Assembly (NCBI GenBank): GCA_005787665.1 | Contig: SYAB01000265.1 | Coordinates: forward strand, 1-9,657 | Reading direction: 5' to 3' | DNA: 9,657 nt | Origin: Actinomycetota bacterium | Lineage (GTDB): Bacteria > Actinomycetota > Actinomycetes > Mycobacteriales > Mycobacteriaceae | The notes under the pieces: model-generated | What the model saw: only the letters and a program-made list of their open reading frames with translations | The model's database searches: none | Told to the model about the DNA's origin: nothing | Shown: one piece after another, positions 1 to 7,277 of the stretch | Position numbering within the stretch: position 1 is the first letter of the stretch | Layout of the letters: each line of letters starts with the position of its first letter | Made by a program: the position numbers and the translations under genes

Positions 1-1008
<1,008 letters not shown>

Positions 1009-1060
1009 CCTCACCTGTAACACGGGCGTGTCGCGATCGTGATCACACAACGGGCGCGAT

Positions 1061-1066
1061 TACAGT
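1061..1066 (+). promoter_or_regulatory. Possible -10 element for sepH
   Basis: TACAGT fits the mycobacterial TAnnnT pattern and would start transcription near 1073, just before the ribosome binding site. No convincing -35 is visible 16-18 bp upstream. The leader would be only about 14 nt, so read-through from serC is an equally good explanation. Confidence 0.3.
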
Positions 1067-1073
1067 CCGGGTC

Positions 1074-1082
1074 AAAGGAGGT
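1074..1082 (+). promoter_or_regulatory. Ribosome binding site that fixes the sepH start
   Basis: AAAGGAGGT is close to a perfect Shine-Dalgarno sequence, and only four bases (CGGC) separate it from GTG 1087. It favours 1087 over the in-frame upstream GTG at 1039, which would add 16 residues not expected from the family. Confidence 0.85.
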
Positions 1083-1086
1083 CGGC

Positions 1087-1863
1087 GTGCGGGAAATCAC
1101 TCTCATCGGGCTCGATGTCGACGGTAAGCACGTCATCTGCGAGGGCGGTGACCCTGCCGACAAATTCCTCATCCGGGTGGACGACCGGCTTCGCGCCGCG
1201 GTACGCGGAGACCGCGCCGGACTGCTGCAGAACAAGAAGGACAGTGAGGTCAAAGGCGTGCTACGTCCCAAGGACATCCAGTCCCGCATCCGGGCCGGGG
1301 CATCGGTCCAGGAGGTCGCCGAAGCCTCCGGCATGGACGTCTCCAAGATCGAGCGCTTCGCCCACCCGGTCCTGCTGGAACGGCAACGCGCCGCCGAACT
1401 GGCCACCGCGGCCCATCCGATCCTGGCCGACGGGCCGGCGGTCGAAACGCTGCTGGAGACCATCACCGCTGCCCTCTCCGAGCGCGGGCTGAGCAGCGAG
1501 GCCACCACGTGGGACTCCTGGCGGGCCGACGACGGGCGCTGGACGATCCGGATGTCCTGGACCGCGGGCCTGTCGGAGAATTTCGCGCATTTCCGGTTCA
1601 CTCCGGGAGCCCACGGCGGCACCGTGACAGCCATCGACGAAGCAGCCAGCGAGCTGATCGACCCGGAGTTCGAACGGCCGCTGCGGCCGGTCGCTCCGGT
1701 CGCGCAGCTCGAGTTCGATCAGATCGAGGCCTCCGTCCCCGGCCAGTCCGCCGCGAACGCGCAGCGGGAGCAGCCCACCCCCGCCAAGCGGGTCAAGCGC
1801 AAGGCCGAGGTGCCGGCCTGGGAGGACGTCCTGCTCGGCGTGCGCACCAGCGGCGACCGCTGA
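1087..1863 (+). CDS. sepH: SepH, FtsZ-interacting cell division regulator (DUF3071)
   Basis: This 258-residue protein matches the actinobacterial SepH family (M. tuberculosis Rv0883c). In Streptomyces and mycobacteria SepH binds FtsZ and promotes Z-ring assembly. The N-terminal DUF3071 domain begins REITLIGLDVDGKHVIC. A helix-turn-helix-like segment starts near residue 61 (PKDIQSRIRAG, then SVQEVAEASGMDVSKIERFAHP). The block AHFRFTPGAHGGTVTAIDEA follows near residues 165-185. After a variable basic and proline-containing linker, the conserved C-terminal motif PAWEDVLLGVR closes the protein. GTG 1087 is chosen because AAAGGAGGT lies four bases upstream and the family N-terminus begins there. 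The stop lies 10 bp from the stop of the convergent membrane-protein gene, with no obvious terminator hairpin between them. Confidence 0.93.
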   Translation: MREITLIGLDVDGKHVICEGGDPADKFLIRVDDRLRAAVRGDRAGLLQNKKDSEVKGVLRPKDIQSRIRAGASVQEVAEASGMDVSKIERFAHPVLLERQRAAELATAAHPILADGPAVETLLETITAALSERGLSSEATTWDSWRADDGRWTIRMSWTAGLSENFAHFRFTPGAHGGTVTAIDEAASELIDPEFERPLRPVAPVAQLEFDQIEASVPGQSAANAQREQPTPAKRVKRKAEVPAWEDVLLGVRTSGDR

Positions 1864-1873
1864 GCAAGTACCC

Positions 1874-2155
1874 TCAGCGGAGAATCAGCGCCAGCATCGC
1901 GATCCAGCCGATCGCGACACCGACGGCGACACCGAGAACGAACCAGCGCCGAACCGGCCGGTTGCGCCAATCCCACAGCGTCGGGGCCAGACCACCGACG
2001 GCGACCAGGTTCAGCCCGATCGACACCATCGGATGCACCCGGGTCATGCCCAGTCCGAGCACCGCGATCGCCGTCGCGGTGACGGCGGCGACGAAAGCCG
2101 CGACCGTCAGTCCGGTTCCCCACGGGGTCGGGCCCGGGGTGCAGTCCTTCGCCAC
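1874..2155 (-). CDS. Small conserved three-helix membrane protein (Rv0882-like)
   Basis: This 93-residue protein corresponds by position, size and sequence character to M. tuberculosis Rv0882, a conserved membrane protein of unknown function. Three hydrophobic segments are visible: about residues 14-36 (LTVAAFVAAVTATAIAVLGL), 42-60 (PMVSIGLNLVAVGGLAPTL) and 70-92 (RWFVLGVAVGVAIGWIAML). The basic stretch WDWRNRPVRR sits between helices two and three. It starts with GTG at 2155, 9 nt after the stop of the rRNA methyltransferase gene on the same strand. There is no clear Shine-Dalgarno sequence, so translation is probably coupled to that gene. Function is not predictable; the pairing with an RNA methyltransferase is conserved in M. 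tuberculosis. Confidence 0.82.
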   Translation of the reverse strand: MAKDCTPGPTPWGTGLTVAAFVAAVTATAIAVLGLGMTRVHPMVSIGLNLVAVGGLAPTLWDWRNRPVRRWFVLGVAVGVAIGWIAMLALILR

Positions 2156-2164
2156 CAGGTCAGG

Positions 2165-2980
2165 TTAATCGGTTCCGCGAGCGCGCTCGTAGAACGTCAG
2201 CGCCGCAGCGGTGGCGACATTGAGCGAGTCGGTGCCGCGCGCCATCGGCACCCGCACCCGGATGTCGCTCGCGCGCATCGCCGTCTCGGTCAAACCGGGG
2301 CCCTCGGCACCCACCAGGATCGCCACCTTCCGCGCGTCGAGCGGACCCATGACGTCGGCGAGTGTCGCCGCCCGAGGGTCGGGGGTCATCGCCAGGAGCG
2401 CGAACCCGTTGCCCCGCAACATGTCCAGATCCCCAGGCCACCGCAGCGCGCGGGCGAACGGCACCAGCAGCACGTGCCCCATCGACACCCGGACCGCGCG
2501 CCGGTACAGCGGGTCAGCACATCCAGGACCGAAGATCACCGCGTCGACGGCCAAGCCGGCGGCGTTCCGAAAGATCGCGCCGAGGTTCTCGTGGTCGTTG
2601 ACCCCTTCCAGCACGGCGACGGTGCGAGCGCCCTCGAGGGCCTCGGCGACGGTCGACGGCGCCGGACGCTTCGCGGCTGCCAGCACCCCCCGGTTGAGGT
2701 GGAAACCGACGATCTCGGCCATCACCTCCGCGCTGGCTCGGTAGTAGGGGGCGGCCACGGTCGCCAGCTCGGCACCGAGTTCAGTCAGCCGGCGGTCGGT
2801 GCCCAGGAGGGCGTGCGGGGTGAACCGGGATGCCAGCATGCGCTGGACCACCAGGACCCCCTCGGCGATCACCAGCCCCCGGCCGGTCGGCAGGTCCGGC
2901 CGTCGATCGACGCTGTTGAGGTCGCGGAAGTCATCAACCCGGCGATCGGCGGGATCGGTGATGTCGATGACCGCCCGCAC
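2165..2980 (-). CDS. SpoU/TrmH-family RNA 2'-O-methyltransferase (Rv0881-like)
   Basis: This 271-residue SPOUT enzyme is predicted to transfer a methyl group from S-adenosylmethionine to a ribose 2'-OH in rRNA or tRNA. The N-terminal substrate-binding domain covers about residues 15-105. The three SpoU motifs follow in order. Motif 1 is ENLGAIFRNAAG, with catalytic-type Asn132, Arg138 and Asn139. Motif 2 is ILVGAEGPGL at 221-230. Motif 3 is RVPMARGTDSLNVATAAAL at about 243-261. Together they form the trefoil-knot cofactor site. The match is to M. tuberculosis Rv0881 (annotated as 288 aa). GTG 2980 is chosen because a TACGTT -10 element sits 7 nt upstream, which suggests a leaderless transcript. 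The exact target nucleotide cannot be read from sequence. The downstream small membrane protein gene starts 9 nt after the stop. Confidence 0.92.
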   Translation of the reverse strand: MRAVIDITDPADRRVDDFRDLNSVDRRPDLPTGRGLVIAEGVLVVQRMLASRFTPHALLGTDRRLTELGAELATVAAPYYRASAEVMAEIVGFHLNRGVLAAAKRPAPSTVAEALEGARTVAVLEGVNDHENLGAIFRNAAGLAVDAVIFGPGCADPLYRRAVRVSMGHVLLVPFARALRWPGDLDMLRGNGFALLAMTPDPRAATLADVMGPLDARKVAILVGAEGPGLTETAMRASDIRVRVPMARGTDSLNVATAAALTFYERARGTD

Positions 2981-2987
2981 AGGCGAT

Positions 2988-2993
2988 AACGTA
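2988..2993 (-). promoter_or_regulatory. -10 element, leaderless promoter of the rRNA methyltransferase
   Basis: TACGTT (TAnnnT) on the minus strand lies 7 nt before GTG 2980, so transcription would begin at or one base before the start codon. No Shine-Dalgarno sequence is present, as expected for a leaderless mRNA. Confidence 0.5.
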
Positions 2994-3011
2994 CGCGCAT
3001 CCGCGGTCGGT

Positions 3012-3017
3012 TACGGT
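3012..3017 (+). promoter_or_regulatory. -10 element, leaderless promoter of the DUF2530-like gene
   Basis: TACGGT lies 7 nt before ATG 3025, mirroring the TACGTT-7 nt-GTG arrangement of the divergent methyltransferase gene. It argues for the ATG at 3025 rather than the in-frame GTG at 3016, which overlaps the hexamer. Confidence 0.5.
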
Positions 3018-3024
3018 GAAGCCG

Positions 3025-3288
3025 ATGCCGCCCACCGAACAGGACCCGCCCGCGTTGCCGGCCGCATTGCTGGACCCCCGGCCGGTGATCGCAGCCGGCG
3101 CGCTGCTGTGGGCGCTGGCCGCCGTCGCGGCGTTCACCGTCGCGGACCTGCAGTCGTGGCGTCCGGTGACCGTTGCCGGTCTGGGGGTGGGCGTCTTCGG
3201 ACTATCGCTGGTCCTGTGGCAGCGCGCCGCCGCGCGGCGCGGTGCCCGGGGCGCACAAACCGGGCTCGAACCGAACCAGAAGACCTGA
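3025..3288 (+). CDS. Small two-helix membrane protein (DUF2530-type, Rv0879c-like)
   Basis: This 87-residue protein has a proline-rich start (MPPTEQDPPALP) and two hydrophobic segments. These lie at about residues 20-40 (PVIAAGALLWALAAVAAFTV) and 47-65 (PVTVAGLGVGVFGLSLVLW). A strongly basic stretch (QRAAARRGARGAQ) follows and probably faces the cytosol. It matches M. tuberculosis Rv0879c in position and sequence style; I recall the family as DUF2530 and give that name with moderate confidence. Function is unknown. An in-frame GTG at 3016 would add three residues but overlaps the -10 element, so ATG 3025 is preferred. The SRPBCC gene starts 13 nt downstream and is probably co-transcribed. The adjacent MarR regulator known in M. 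tuberculosis is missing here. Confidence 0.82.
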   Translation: MPPTEQDPPALPAALLDPRPVIAAGALLWALAAVAAFTVADLQSWRPVTVAGLGVGVFGLSLVLWQRAAARRGARGAQTGLEPNQKT

Positions 3289-3301
3289 GTAAGGAGACAA
3301 C

Positions 3302-3757
3302 ATGGCAGCGCCGATTCTGAAGGCCGAGATCGAGATCAACGCACCGGTGAGCAAGGTCTGGGGCCTGGTGTCGGACCTCAACCGGATGCCGCAGTGGAGC
3401 CCGCAGTGCCGGGTGATGAAGGCGCTCGGGCCGGTACGTCCCGGAACCCGCACTCTCAACCTCAACCGGCGGGGACTGCTCTTCTGGCCGACGACCTCGG
3501 TGATCACCGAAGTGATCCCGGAACGCAAGTTCGCCTTCCGCATTCCGATCAACACCACCGTGTGGAGCTACGAATTGGAGCCCACGGCGACCGGTACCCG
3601 CCTGGTGGAGACCCGGCATGCCGAAAACGGGGTGACCGCGGTGTCGACCGCGATCACCAAGGCCGCACTCGGTGGCGTCGACACCTTCGAGACGGAACTC
3701 CTGGAGGGGATGAACCAGGGGCTGGCCCGGATCAAAGCCGCCGCCGAGGGCCGCTAA
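3302..3757 (+). CDS. SRPBCC (START/Bet v1-like, polyketide cyclase-type) family protein
   Basis: This 151-residue protein has the typical SRPBCC opening: strand AEIEINAPVSKVWGLVSDLNRMPQWSPQ at residues 8-35, with the conserved Pro-W-S region. Beta-strand segments follow (RTLNLNRRGLLFWPT, SVITEVIPERKFAFRIP, WSYELEPTATGTRLVETRHA). A long C-terminal helix (about residues 120-147, GGVDTFETELLEGMNQGLARIKAA) closes the hydrophobic cavity in this fold. Such proteins bind lipids or other hydrophobic ligands, and some act as cyclases or dehydratases; the ligand cannot be predicted. AAGGAG at 3291-3296, five bases before the ATG, is a good ribosome binding site. It is probably in an operon with the small membrane protein 13 nt upstream. 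Its last four bases overlap the stop codon of the convergent DUF3027 gene. Confidence 0.9.
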   Translation: MAAPILKAEIEINAPVSKVWGLVSDLNRMPQWSPQCRVMKALGPVRPGTRTLNLNRRGLLFWPTTSVITEVIPERKFAFRIPINTTVWSYELEPTATGTRLVETRHAENGVTAVSTAITKAALGGVDTFETELLEGMNQGLARIKAAAEGR

Positions 3758-4608
3758 ACCTCGTTCGGAACCGGTTCGGGAGCGGTGTCTTCGGGAGCGG
3801 CGTCTTCGGGGGCCGGCTCGGGGGCGGCGTCAGGAGCCGGTTCAGCGTCGACGACCTCGAGCACGCCGTCGTCGTAGGGCTCATGGGCTGGCGATCCGGC
3901 CCCGTGTGGTGCCGGAGTGTCCGAATGCGCGCCGCATCCGTAGAAGTAGTCGACGACGCGCCCGTCGGCGGCGAGTTCGTTGCAGCACACCCCGAACCGG
4001 ACGCCGAGAGCGCCGGCCAACGGAGTCATGAAGCCGCAGTCCCGACAGACCCGTTTGGTAGCGCGAGCCATCGCAGCGTCGGGGCCGTGGTCGCCGTCGT
4101 GCCAACGCTGTGCGGCGTCGTCGCGCCCGAAGGCACTGAGCACACGGCGCCGGCCGAATCCGGTCTCGACCGCGGTGTCGTCGATCAGCGGGTCCCCGGT
4201 GGCCAGGAAACCGGCAACCAGACGCGGGTCGTCGGGCAGCGGCGCCAACAGATCGCCAGGGCCGAGGTCGCCGGGCCGGACCCGGTCCTCCCACGGCACC
4301 CAGGACGGCGCCAACAGAGCCGTCGGGCCGGGCACCAGCACCACTTCGCTGATCGTGGCATGGTCGGCCCCCGGGTAGGCGGCCACCACGACCGCCCACT
4401 GCCAGCCCTGATAACCGGGCATGGTGGCCAGGAACCGATGGGTCGCCGAGGCTTCGTCCTCGAAGGCGACACCCAGATGAGCCCCGACCGTCTCGCCGCT
4501 GAACTCGGCGATCGCCTGCCGCGCCAGTTCCACCGCGCCGCCGAGCACGGCGGCGAGCTCTGCCGACGGCTCGGCCGCCGGCTCGCAGGTGTCGATCGAA
4601 GCGTCCAT
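3754..4608 (-). CDS. DUF3027 protein with cysteine cluster (Rv0877-like)
   Basis: This 284-residue conserved actinobacterial protein (M. tuberculosis Rv0877) has no known function. The N-terminal part (about residues 10-160) carries the family block SGETVGAHLGVAFEDEAS, then GYQGWQWAVVVAAYPGAD and SWVPWEDRVRPGDLGPGDLL. A later region has Cys188-x2-Cys191, the pair Cys208-Cys209, and Cys225-x2-His228 (YGCGAHSD), which looks like a zinc-ribbon-type metal site. The last 45 or so residues are an acidic Pro/Ala/Glu-rich tail coded by short tandem repeats. ATG 4608 is preferred over an in-frame GTG at 4689. It has a plausible -10 just upstream, whereas the longer form would add low-complexity residues and overlap the divergent MFS gene. 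The stop TAG overlaps the SRPBCC stop by 4 nt. Confidence 0.88.
   Translation of the reverse strand: MDASIDTCEPAAEPSAELAAVLGGAVELARQAIAEFSGETVGAHLGVAFEDEASATHRFLATMPGYQGWQWAVVVAAYPGADHATISEVVLVPGPTALLAPSWVPWEDRVRPGDLGPGDLLAPLPDDPRLVAGFLATGDPLIDDTAVETGFGRRRVLSAFGRDDAAQRWHDGDHGPDAAMARATKRVCRDCGFMTPLAGALGVRFGVCCNELAADGRVVDYFYGCGAHSDTPAPHGAGSPAHEPYDDGVLEVVDAEPAPDAAPEPAPEDAAPEDTAPEPVPNEV
3775..3819. repeat. 15-bp tandem repeat, three copies, in the DUF3027 tail
   Basis: TTCGGGAGCGGTGTC (3775-3789) is followed by TTCGGGAGCGGCGTC (3790-3804), one mismatch, and a degenerate third copy TTCGGGGGCCGGCTC (3805-3819). On the minus strand the units code five-residue Asp/Glu-Ala-Pro-rich repeats in the acidic C-terminal tail, so copy number may vary without shifting the frame. 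Confidence 0.75.
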
Positions 4609-4616
4609 CGCCGACA

Positions 4617-4622
4617 ATCTTG
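4617..4622 (-). promoter_or_regulatory. Weak possible -10 for the DUF3027 gene
   Basis: CAAGAT on the minus strand lies 8 nt before ATG 4608, with the overlapping hexamer GATTGT 5 nt before it. No Shine-Dalgarno sequence is present, so a leaderless start fits, but both hexamers are poor matches. Confidence 0.3.
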
Positions 4623-4684
4623 CCTCACCGCGCCCTCGCGCAGCCACACCGGTCGGCTGCCCGCCGCGGGCCGCCGCCATGAGG

Positions 4685-4690
4685 GACAAT
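4685..4690 (+). promoter_or_regulatory. -10 element, leaderless promoter of the MFS gene
   Basis: GACAAT (4 of 6 with TATAAT) lies exactly 6 nt before GTG 4697, placing the transcription start on the G of the start codon. No -35 is recognisable, which is common for mycobacterial housekeeping promoters. Confidence 0.45.
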
Positions 4691-4696
4691 CGGGGC

Positions 4697-6331
4697 GTGT
4701 CTGGACGGCGGCGTGGCTACCCCGGCGCTGGGCCGTCACCCGGTCCCGGCTCCCGTCGGGAGCACCCCGGGATGGCGAACTATCCGAGCGGCGAATCGGC
4801 GGCCCGCGCGAGCCGCGGTGCAGAGCGCCCCAATCGGTACCTACCGCCCCTGGACGAGCGCCGCAGCCCCTACCTCGATCCGGACCCGGAATCCGAACCG
4901 GGCGAGGAGCGCCCCGGTGTGACCCGGGCCGCCGCGGAGATGGGCTCGCGGATGTACTCGATGGTGCAGCGGGCCGCCACCGCCGACGGGGCGGACAAAT
5001 CGGGTCTGACCGCGCTGACCTGGCCGGTGGTGGCCAACTTCGCGGTGGACTCGGCGATGGCGGTGGCACTGGCCAACACCTTGTTCTTCGCCGCCGCCAC
5101 CGGGGAGAGCAAGGGCCGGGTGGCGCTGTACCTGCTCATCACCATCGCCCCGTTCGCCGTGATCGCCCCGTTGATCGGGCCCGCTCTCGACCGCGTCCAG
5201 CACGGCCGGCGGGCCGCCCTGGCAAGCTCGTTCCTGATGCGTACGGTCCTGGCCGTGGTGTTGATCCTCCACTACGACAACACAACCGGGAGTTTCCCGT
5301 CCTGGGTGCTCTATCCCTGCGCACTGGGAATGATGGTGCTGTCCAAGTCGTTCTCGGTGCTGCGCAGTGCGGTCACCCCGCGGGTGATGCCGCCGTCCAT
5401 CGACCTGGTGCGGGTCAACTCCCGGCTGACGATGTTCGGCCTGATCGGGGGAACCATCGTCGGCGGCGGCGTCGCCGCCGGTGTGGAATATGTGTTTTCC
5501 CGGCTCCTGGGCCTGCCTGGTGCGTTGTTCGTCGTCGTGTTCGTCACCCTGGCCGGCGCGTCGCTGACCATGCGGATCCCACGCTGGGTCGAGGTCACCG
5601 AGGGTGAGGTCCCCGCCACCCTGACCTATCACGGCCGCAGCGGGGAGTGGGACTGGCTCGACGAAGAGCCCACCGAGGTGATCCACACCGGGCCGCGCCG
5701 ACAACCGTTGGGCCGCAACATCATCACCGCACTGTGGGGCAACTGCACCATCAAGGCGATGGTCGGGTTCCTGTTTCTCTACCCCGCGTTCGTCGCCAAG
5801 GCCCAGGATGCCAGCGGCTGGGTACAACTGGGCATCCTGGGCATGATCGGCGCGGCCGCCGCCATCGGGAACTTCGCCGGCAACTTCACCGCCGCCCGCA
5901 TGCAGTTGGGCCGGCCCGCCGTACTGGTGGTTCGTGCGACGGTCGCGGTATCGGCGGTCGCGCTGATGGCCGCCGTGGCCGGAAACCTGATTCTCGCCGC
6001 AGTGGCGACGCTGGTCACCTCGGGCGCCAGCGCGATCGCGAAGGCATCCCTGGACGCCTCACTGCAGGACGATCTGCCCGAGGAGTCGCGGGCCTCGGCG
6101 TTCGGGCGATCGGAGTCGGTGCTCCAGCTCGCCTGGGTGCTGGGGGGCGCACTGGGGGTGCTGGTGTACACCGATCTGTGGGTCGGCTTCACCGCGATCA
6201 CCGCCCTGCTGATTCCGGGTCTGGCTCAGACCGTGGTGAGTTACCGGGGCGCCTCGCTGATACCCGGCTTCGGCGGCAACCGGCCGGTAGTCGCCGAGCC
6301 CGAGGGAACCTCGGCGGTGAGCCACCCGTGA
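4697..6331 (+). CDS. MFS-type multi-pass membrane protein (Rv0876c-like)
   Basis: This 544-residue protein (M. tuberculosis Rv0876c is about 548) has a major facilitator layout. A hydrophilic, Pro/Arg-rich N-terminal extension of about 100 residues precedes the first helix (LTWPVVANFAVDSAMAVAL). Further hydrophobic segments follow in two groups. They are separated by a polar loop from RIPRWVEVTEGEVPATL to the TGPRRQPLGRN stretch. GPALDRVQHGRR at residues 161-172 resembles MFS motif A between helices 2 and 3. The second half includes FLFLYPAFVAKAQD, LGILGMIGAAAAIGNFAG and WVGFTAITALLIPGLA. Substrate is unknown. GTG 4697 is chosen from the -10 spacing and family length; ATG 4772 (MANYPSGE, with GGGAG nine bases upstream) would give 519 residues. 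The stop overlaps the next gene's GTG by 4 nt. Confidence 0.88.
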   Translation: MSGRRRGYPGAGPSPGPGSRREHPGMANYPSGESAARASRGAERPNRYLPPLDERRSPYLDPDPESEPGEERPGVTRAAAEMGSRMYSMVQRAATADGADKSGLTALTWPVVANFAVDSAMAVALANTLFFAAATGESKGRVALYLLITIAPFAVIAPLIGPALDRVQHGRRAALASSFLMRTVLAVVLILHYDNTTGSFPSWVLYPCALGMMVLSKSFSVLRSAVTPRVMPPSIDLVRVNSRLTMFGLIGGTIVGGGVAAGVEYVFSRLLGLPGALFVVVFVTLAGASLTMRIPRWVEVTEGEVPATLTYHGRSGEWDWLDEEPTEVIHTGPRRQPLGRNIITALWGNCTIKAMVGFLFLYPAFVAKAQDASGWVQLGILGMIGAAAAIGNFAGNFTAARMQLGRPAVLVVRATVAVSAVALMAAVAGNLILAAVATLVTSGASAIAKASLDASLQDDLPEESRASAFGRSESVLQLAWVLGGALGVLVYTDLWVGFTAITALLIPGLAQTVVSYRGASLIPGFGGNRPVVAEPEGTSAVSHP

Positions 6332-6840
6332 AACGCCACCTTGCCTGGATACTGAGCACGCTGGTGGTTCTGGCCGCCGCCGGGGCGGGCGTGGCGGCCT
6401 GGCGGCTGGTGCACGATCACGCGCCGTCCGCGTTGCCGACCATCAGTGCCTATTCCCGGGGCAACACCGTCCGGGTGGGCCCCTACCTGTATTGCAACGT
6501 CGTCGATCTGAACGATTGCGAGCGGGGCGGCGTCCAGGGCGAGCTGTCGGTCAGCCAGCGCTACCCCGTGCAGTTGTCGGTCCCGGCCGCGATCGGACAG
6601 GCCCCGTGGCGACTGCTGAAGATCTATGAGGACGAGCGCAACAGCACCACCGCGTCCTACCGCCCGGGCACCCGCCTCGCGGTGACGGTGCCGACGGTCG
6701 ACCCGCAGCGTGGGCGGGTGGTCGGACTCGCGGTGCAGTTGCTCACGCTGGTGCAGGACCAGGACGGGGAGTTGCGGGACCTGCCGCACGCCGAGTGGTC
6801 ACTGCGGCTGGTGTGGGACTCCCAGCCCGGGACGGGTTAG
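6328..6840 (+). CDS. DUF2771 exported or membrane-anchored protein (Rv0875c-like)
   Basis: This 170-residue protein is homologous to the exported M. tuberculosis protein Rv0875c (DUF2771). The N-terminus ([20 protein letters not shown]) is a basic end followed by a single hydrophobic segment to about residue 24. This is either an uncleaved anchor or a signal peptide; I see no lipobox. The rest is a polar outer domain with Cys56 and Cys64 in [16 protein letters not shown], a spacing that could form a disulfide. It also contains [20 protein letters not shown] and a C-terminal [16 protein letters not shown]. The GTG start sits inside GTGA, sharing bases with the MFS stop at 6329-6331, so the two genes are translationally coupled. 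The same frame stays open far upstream, but that part is antisense to no gene and is only an alternative frame of the MFS gene. The stop overlaps the convergent cspB stop. Confidence 0.87.
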   Translation: MKRHLAWILSTLVVLAAAGAGVAAWRLVHDHAPSALPTISAYSRGNTVRVGPYLYCNVVDLNDCERGGVQGELSVSQRYPVQLSVPAAIGQAPWRLLKIYEDERNSTTASYRPGTRLAVTVPTVDPQRGRVVGLAVQLLTLVQDQDGELRDLPHAEWSLRLVWDSQPGTG

Positions 6841-7247
6841 GCGTCGAGTTCCCGCGCGACGGCGCGGACCACCTCAGAGACGCGCCGCGCCACCTTGCGG
6901 TCCGGGTAGCGGCCGCGGCGCAACTCCGGCTGAACCGCACCCTCGAGCAGGGTGATCATGTCCTCGACCATGCCGTGCAGTTCGTCGGGGGTGTGCTTGT
7001 GATCAGGGGTGGCCGCTTCGCGACGGGTCCGGGTCAGGCTCGGCGGCGGATCGATCAGCGTCACGCTCAACGCCTGCGGACCGCGCCGTCCGGTCGCCAA
7101 GCCGAACTCGACCTTCTGGCCCGCCTTGAGACCCTCGACGCCCGCCGGCAACGCCGAGGCACGCACGTAGACGTCCTCGCCGTCGTCCTGGGAGAGGAAG
7201 CCGAAGCCCTTGTCGGCGTCGTACCACTTCACCTTGCCGGTCGGCAC
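6837..7247 (-). CDS. cspB: Cold-shock domain protein CspB with C-terminal extension
   Basis: This 136-residue protein is homologous to M. tuberculosis CspB (Rv0871, 135 aa). Residues 1-66 form a cold-shock domain that binds single-stranded RNA or [19 protein letters not shown] with RNP1 at 13-18 (KGFGFL), and RNP2 as VYVRASAL at 26-33. VYVR replaces the usual VFVH, and I recall the same change in the M. tuberculosis protein. The C-terminal half (about 70-136), including [29 protein letters not shown] sequence, is predicted helical and is not part of standard 67-residue Csp proteins. GTG 7247 is chosen because the family starts PTGKVKWY and AGGTGAG lies at 7252-7258. A longer reading from 7316 would add 23 unrelated residues. 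The gene is divergent from yccF and converges on the DUF2771 gene. Confidence 0.94.
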   Translation of the reverse strand: MPTGKVKWYDADKGFGFLSQDDGEDVYVRASALPAGVEGLKAGQKVEFGLATGRRGPQALSVTLIDPPPSLTRTRREAATPDHKHTPDELHGMVEDMITLLEGAVQPELRRGRYPDRKVARRVSEVVRAVARELDA

Positions 7248-7277
7248 TGGTCTCACCTGCTTGTCTCGCGATCTATG

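Noticed and set aside
1020..1031. ACAC-GGGC-GTGT hairpin as a serC terminator
   Set aside because: The stem is only 4 bp with no T-run, too weak to call.
1039..1046. GTGATCAC palindrome upstream of sepH as a CRP site
   Set aside because: The half-sites lack the 6-bp spacing of the CRP consensus; an 8-bp palindrome alone is weak evidence.
1039..1086. Longer SepH start at GTG 1039
   Set aside because: The near-perfect ribosome binding site at 1074-1082 would lie inside the coding region, and the extra residues do not match the family.
2033..2989. Long plus-strand open frame opposite the rRNA methyltransferase
   Set aside because: The minus strand carries all three SpoU motifs. The plus frame is Arg/His/Gln-rich without recognisable content.
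3394..5607. Very long plus-strand open frame crossing three genes
   Set aside because: It is an alternative frame over the SRPBCC, DUF3027 and MFS genes, rich in Arg/Gly/Pro as expected for off-frame GC-rich DNA. It has no start signal or family resemblance.
5647..6327. Upstream extension of the DUF2771 frame
   Set aside because: This part is an alternative frame of the MFS gene. The real protein starts at GTG 6328, where the family N-terminus and the GTGA overlap occur.
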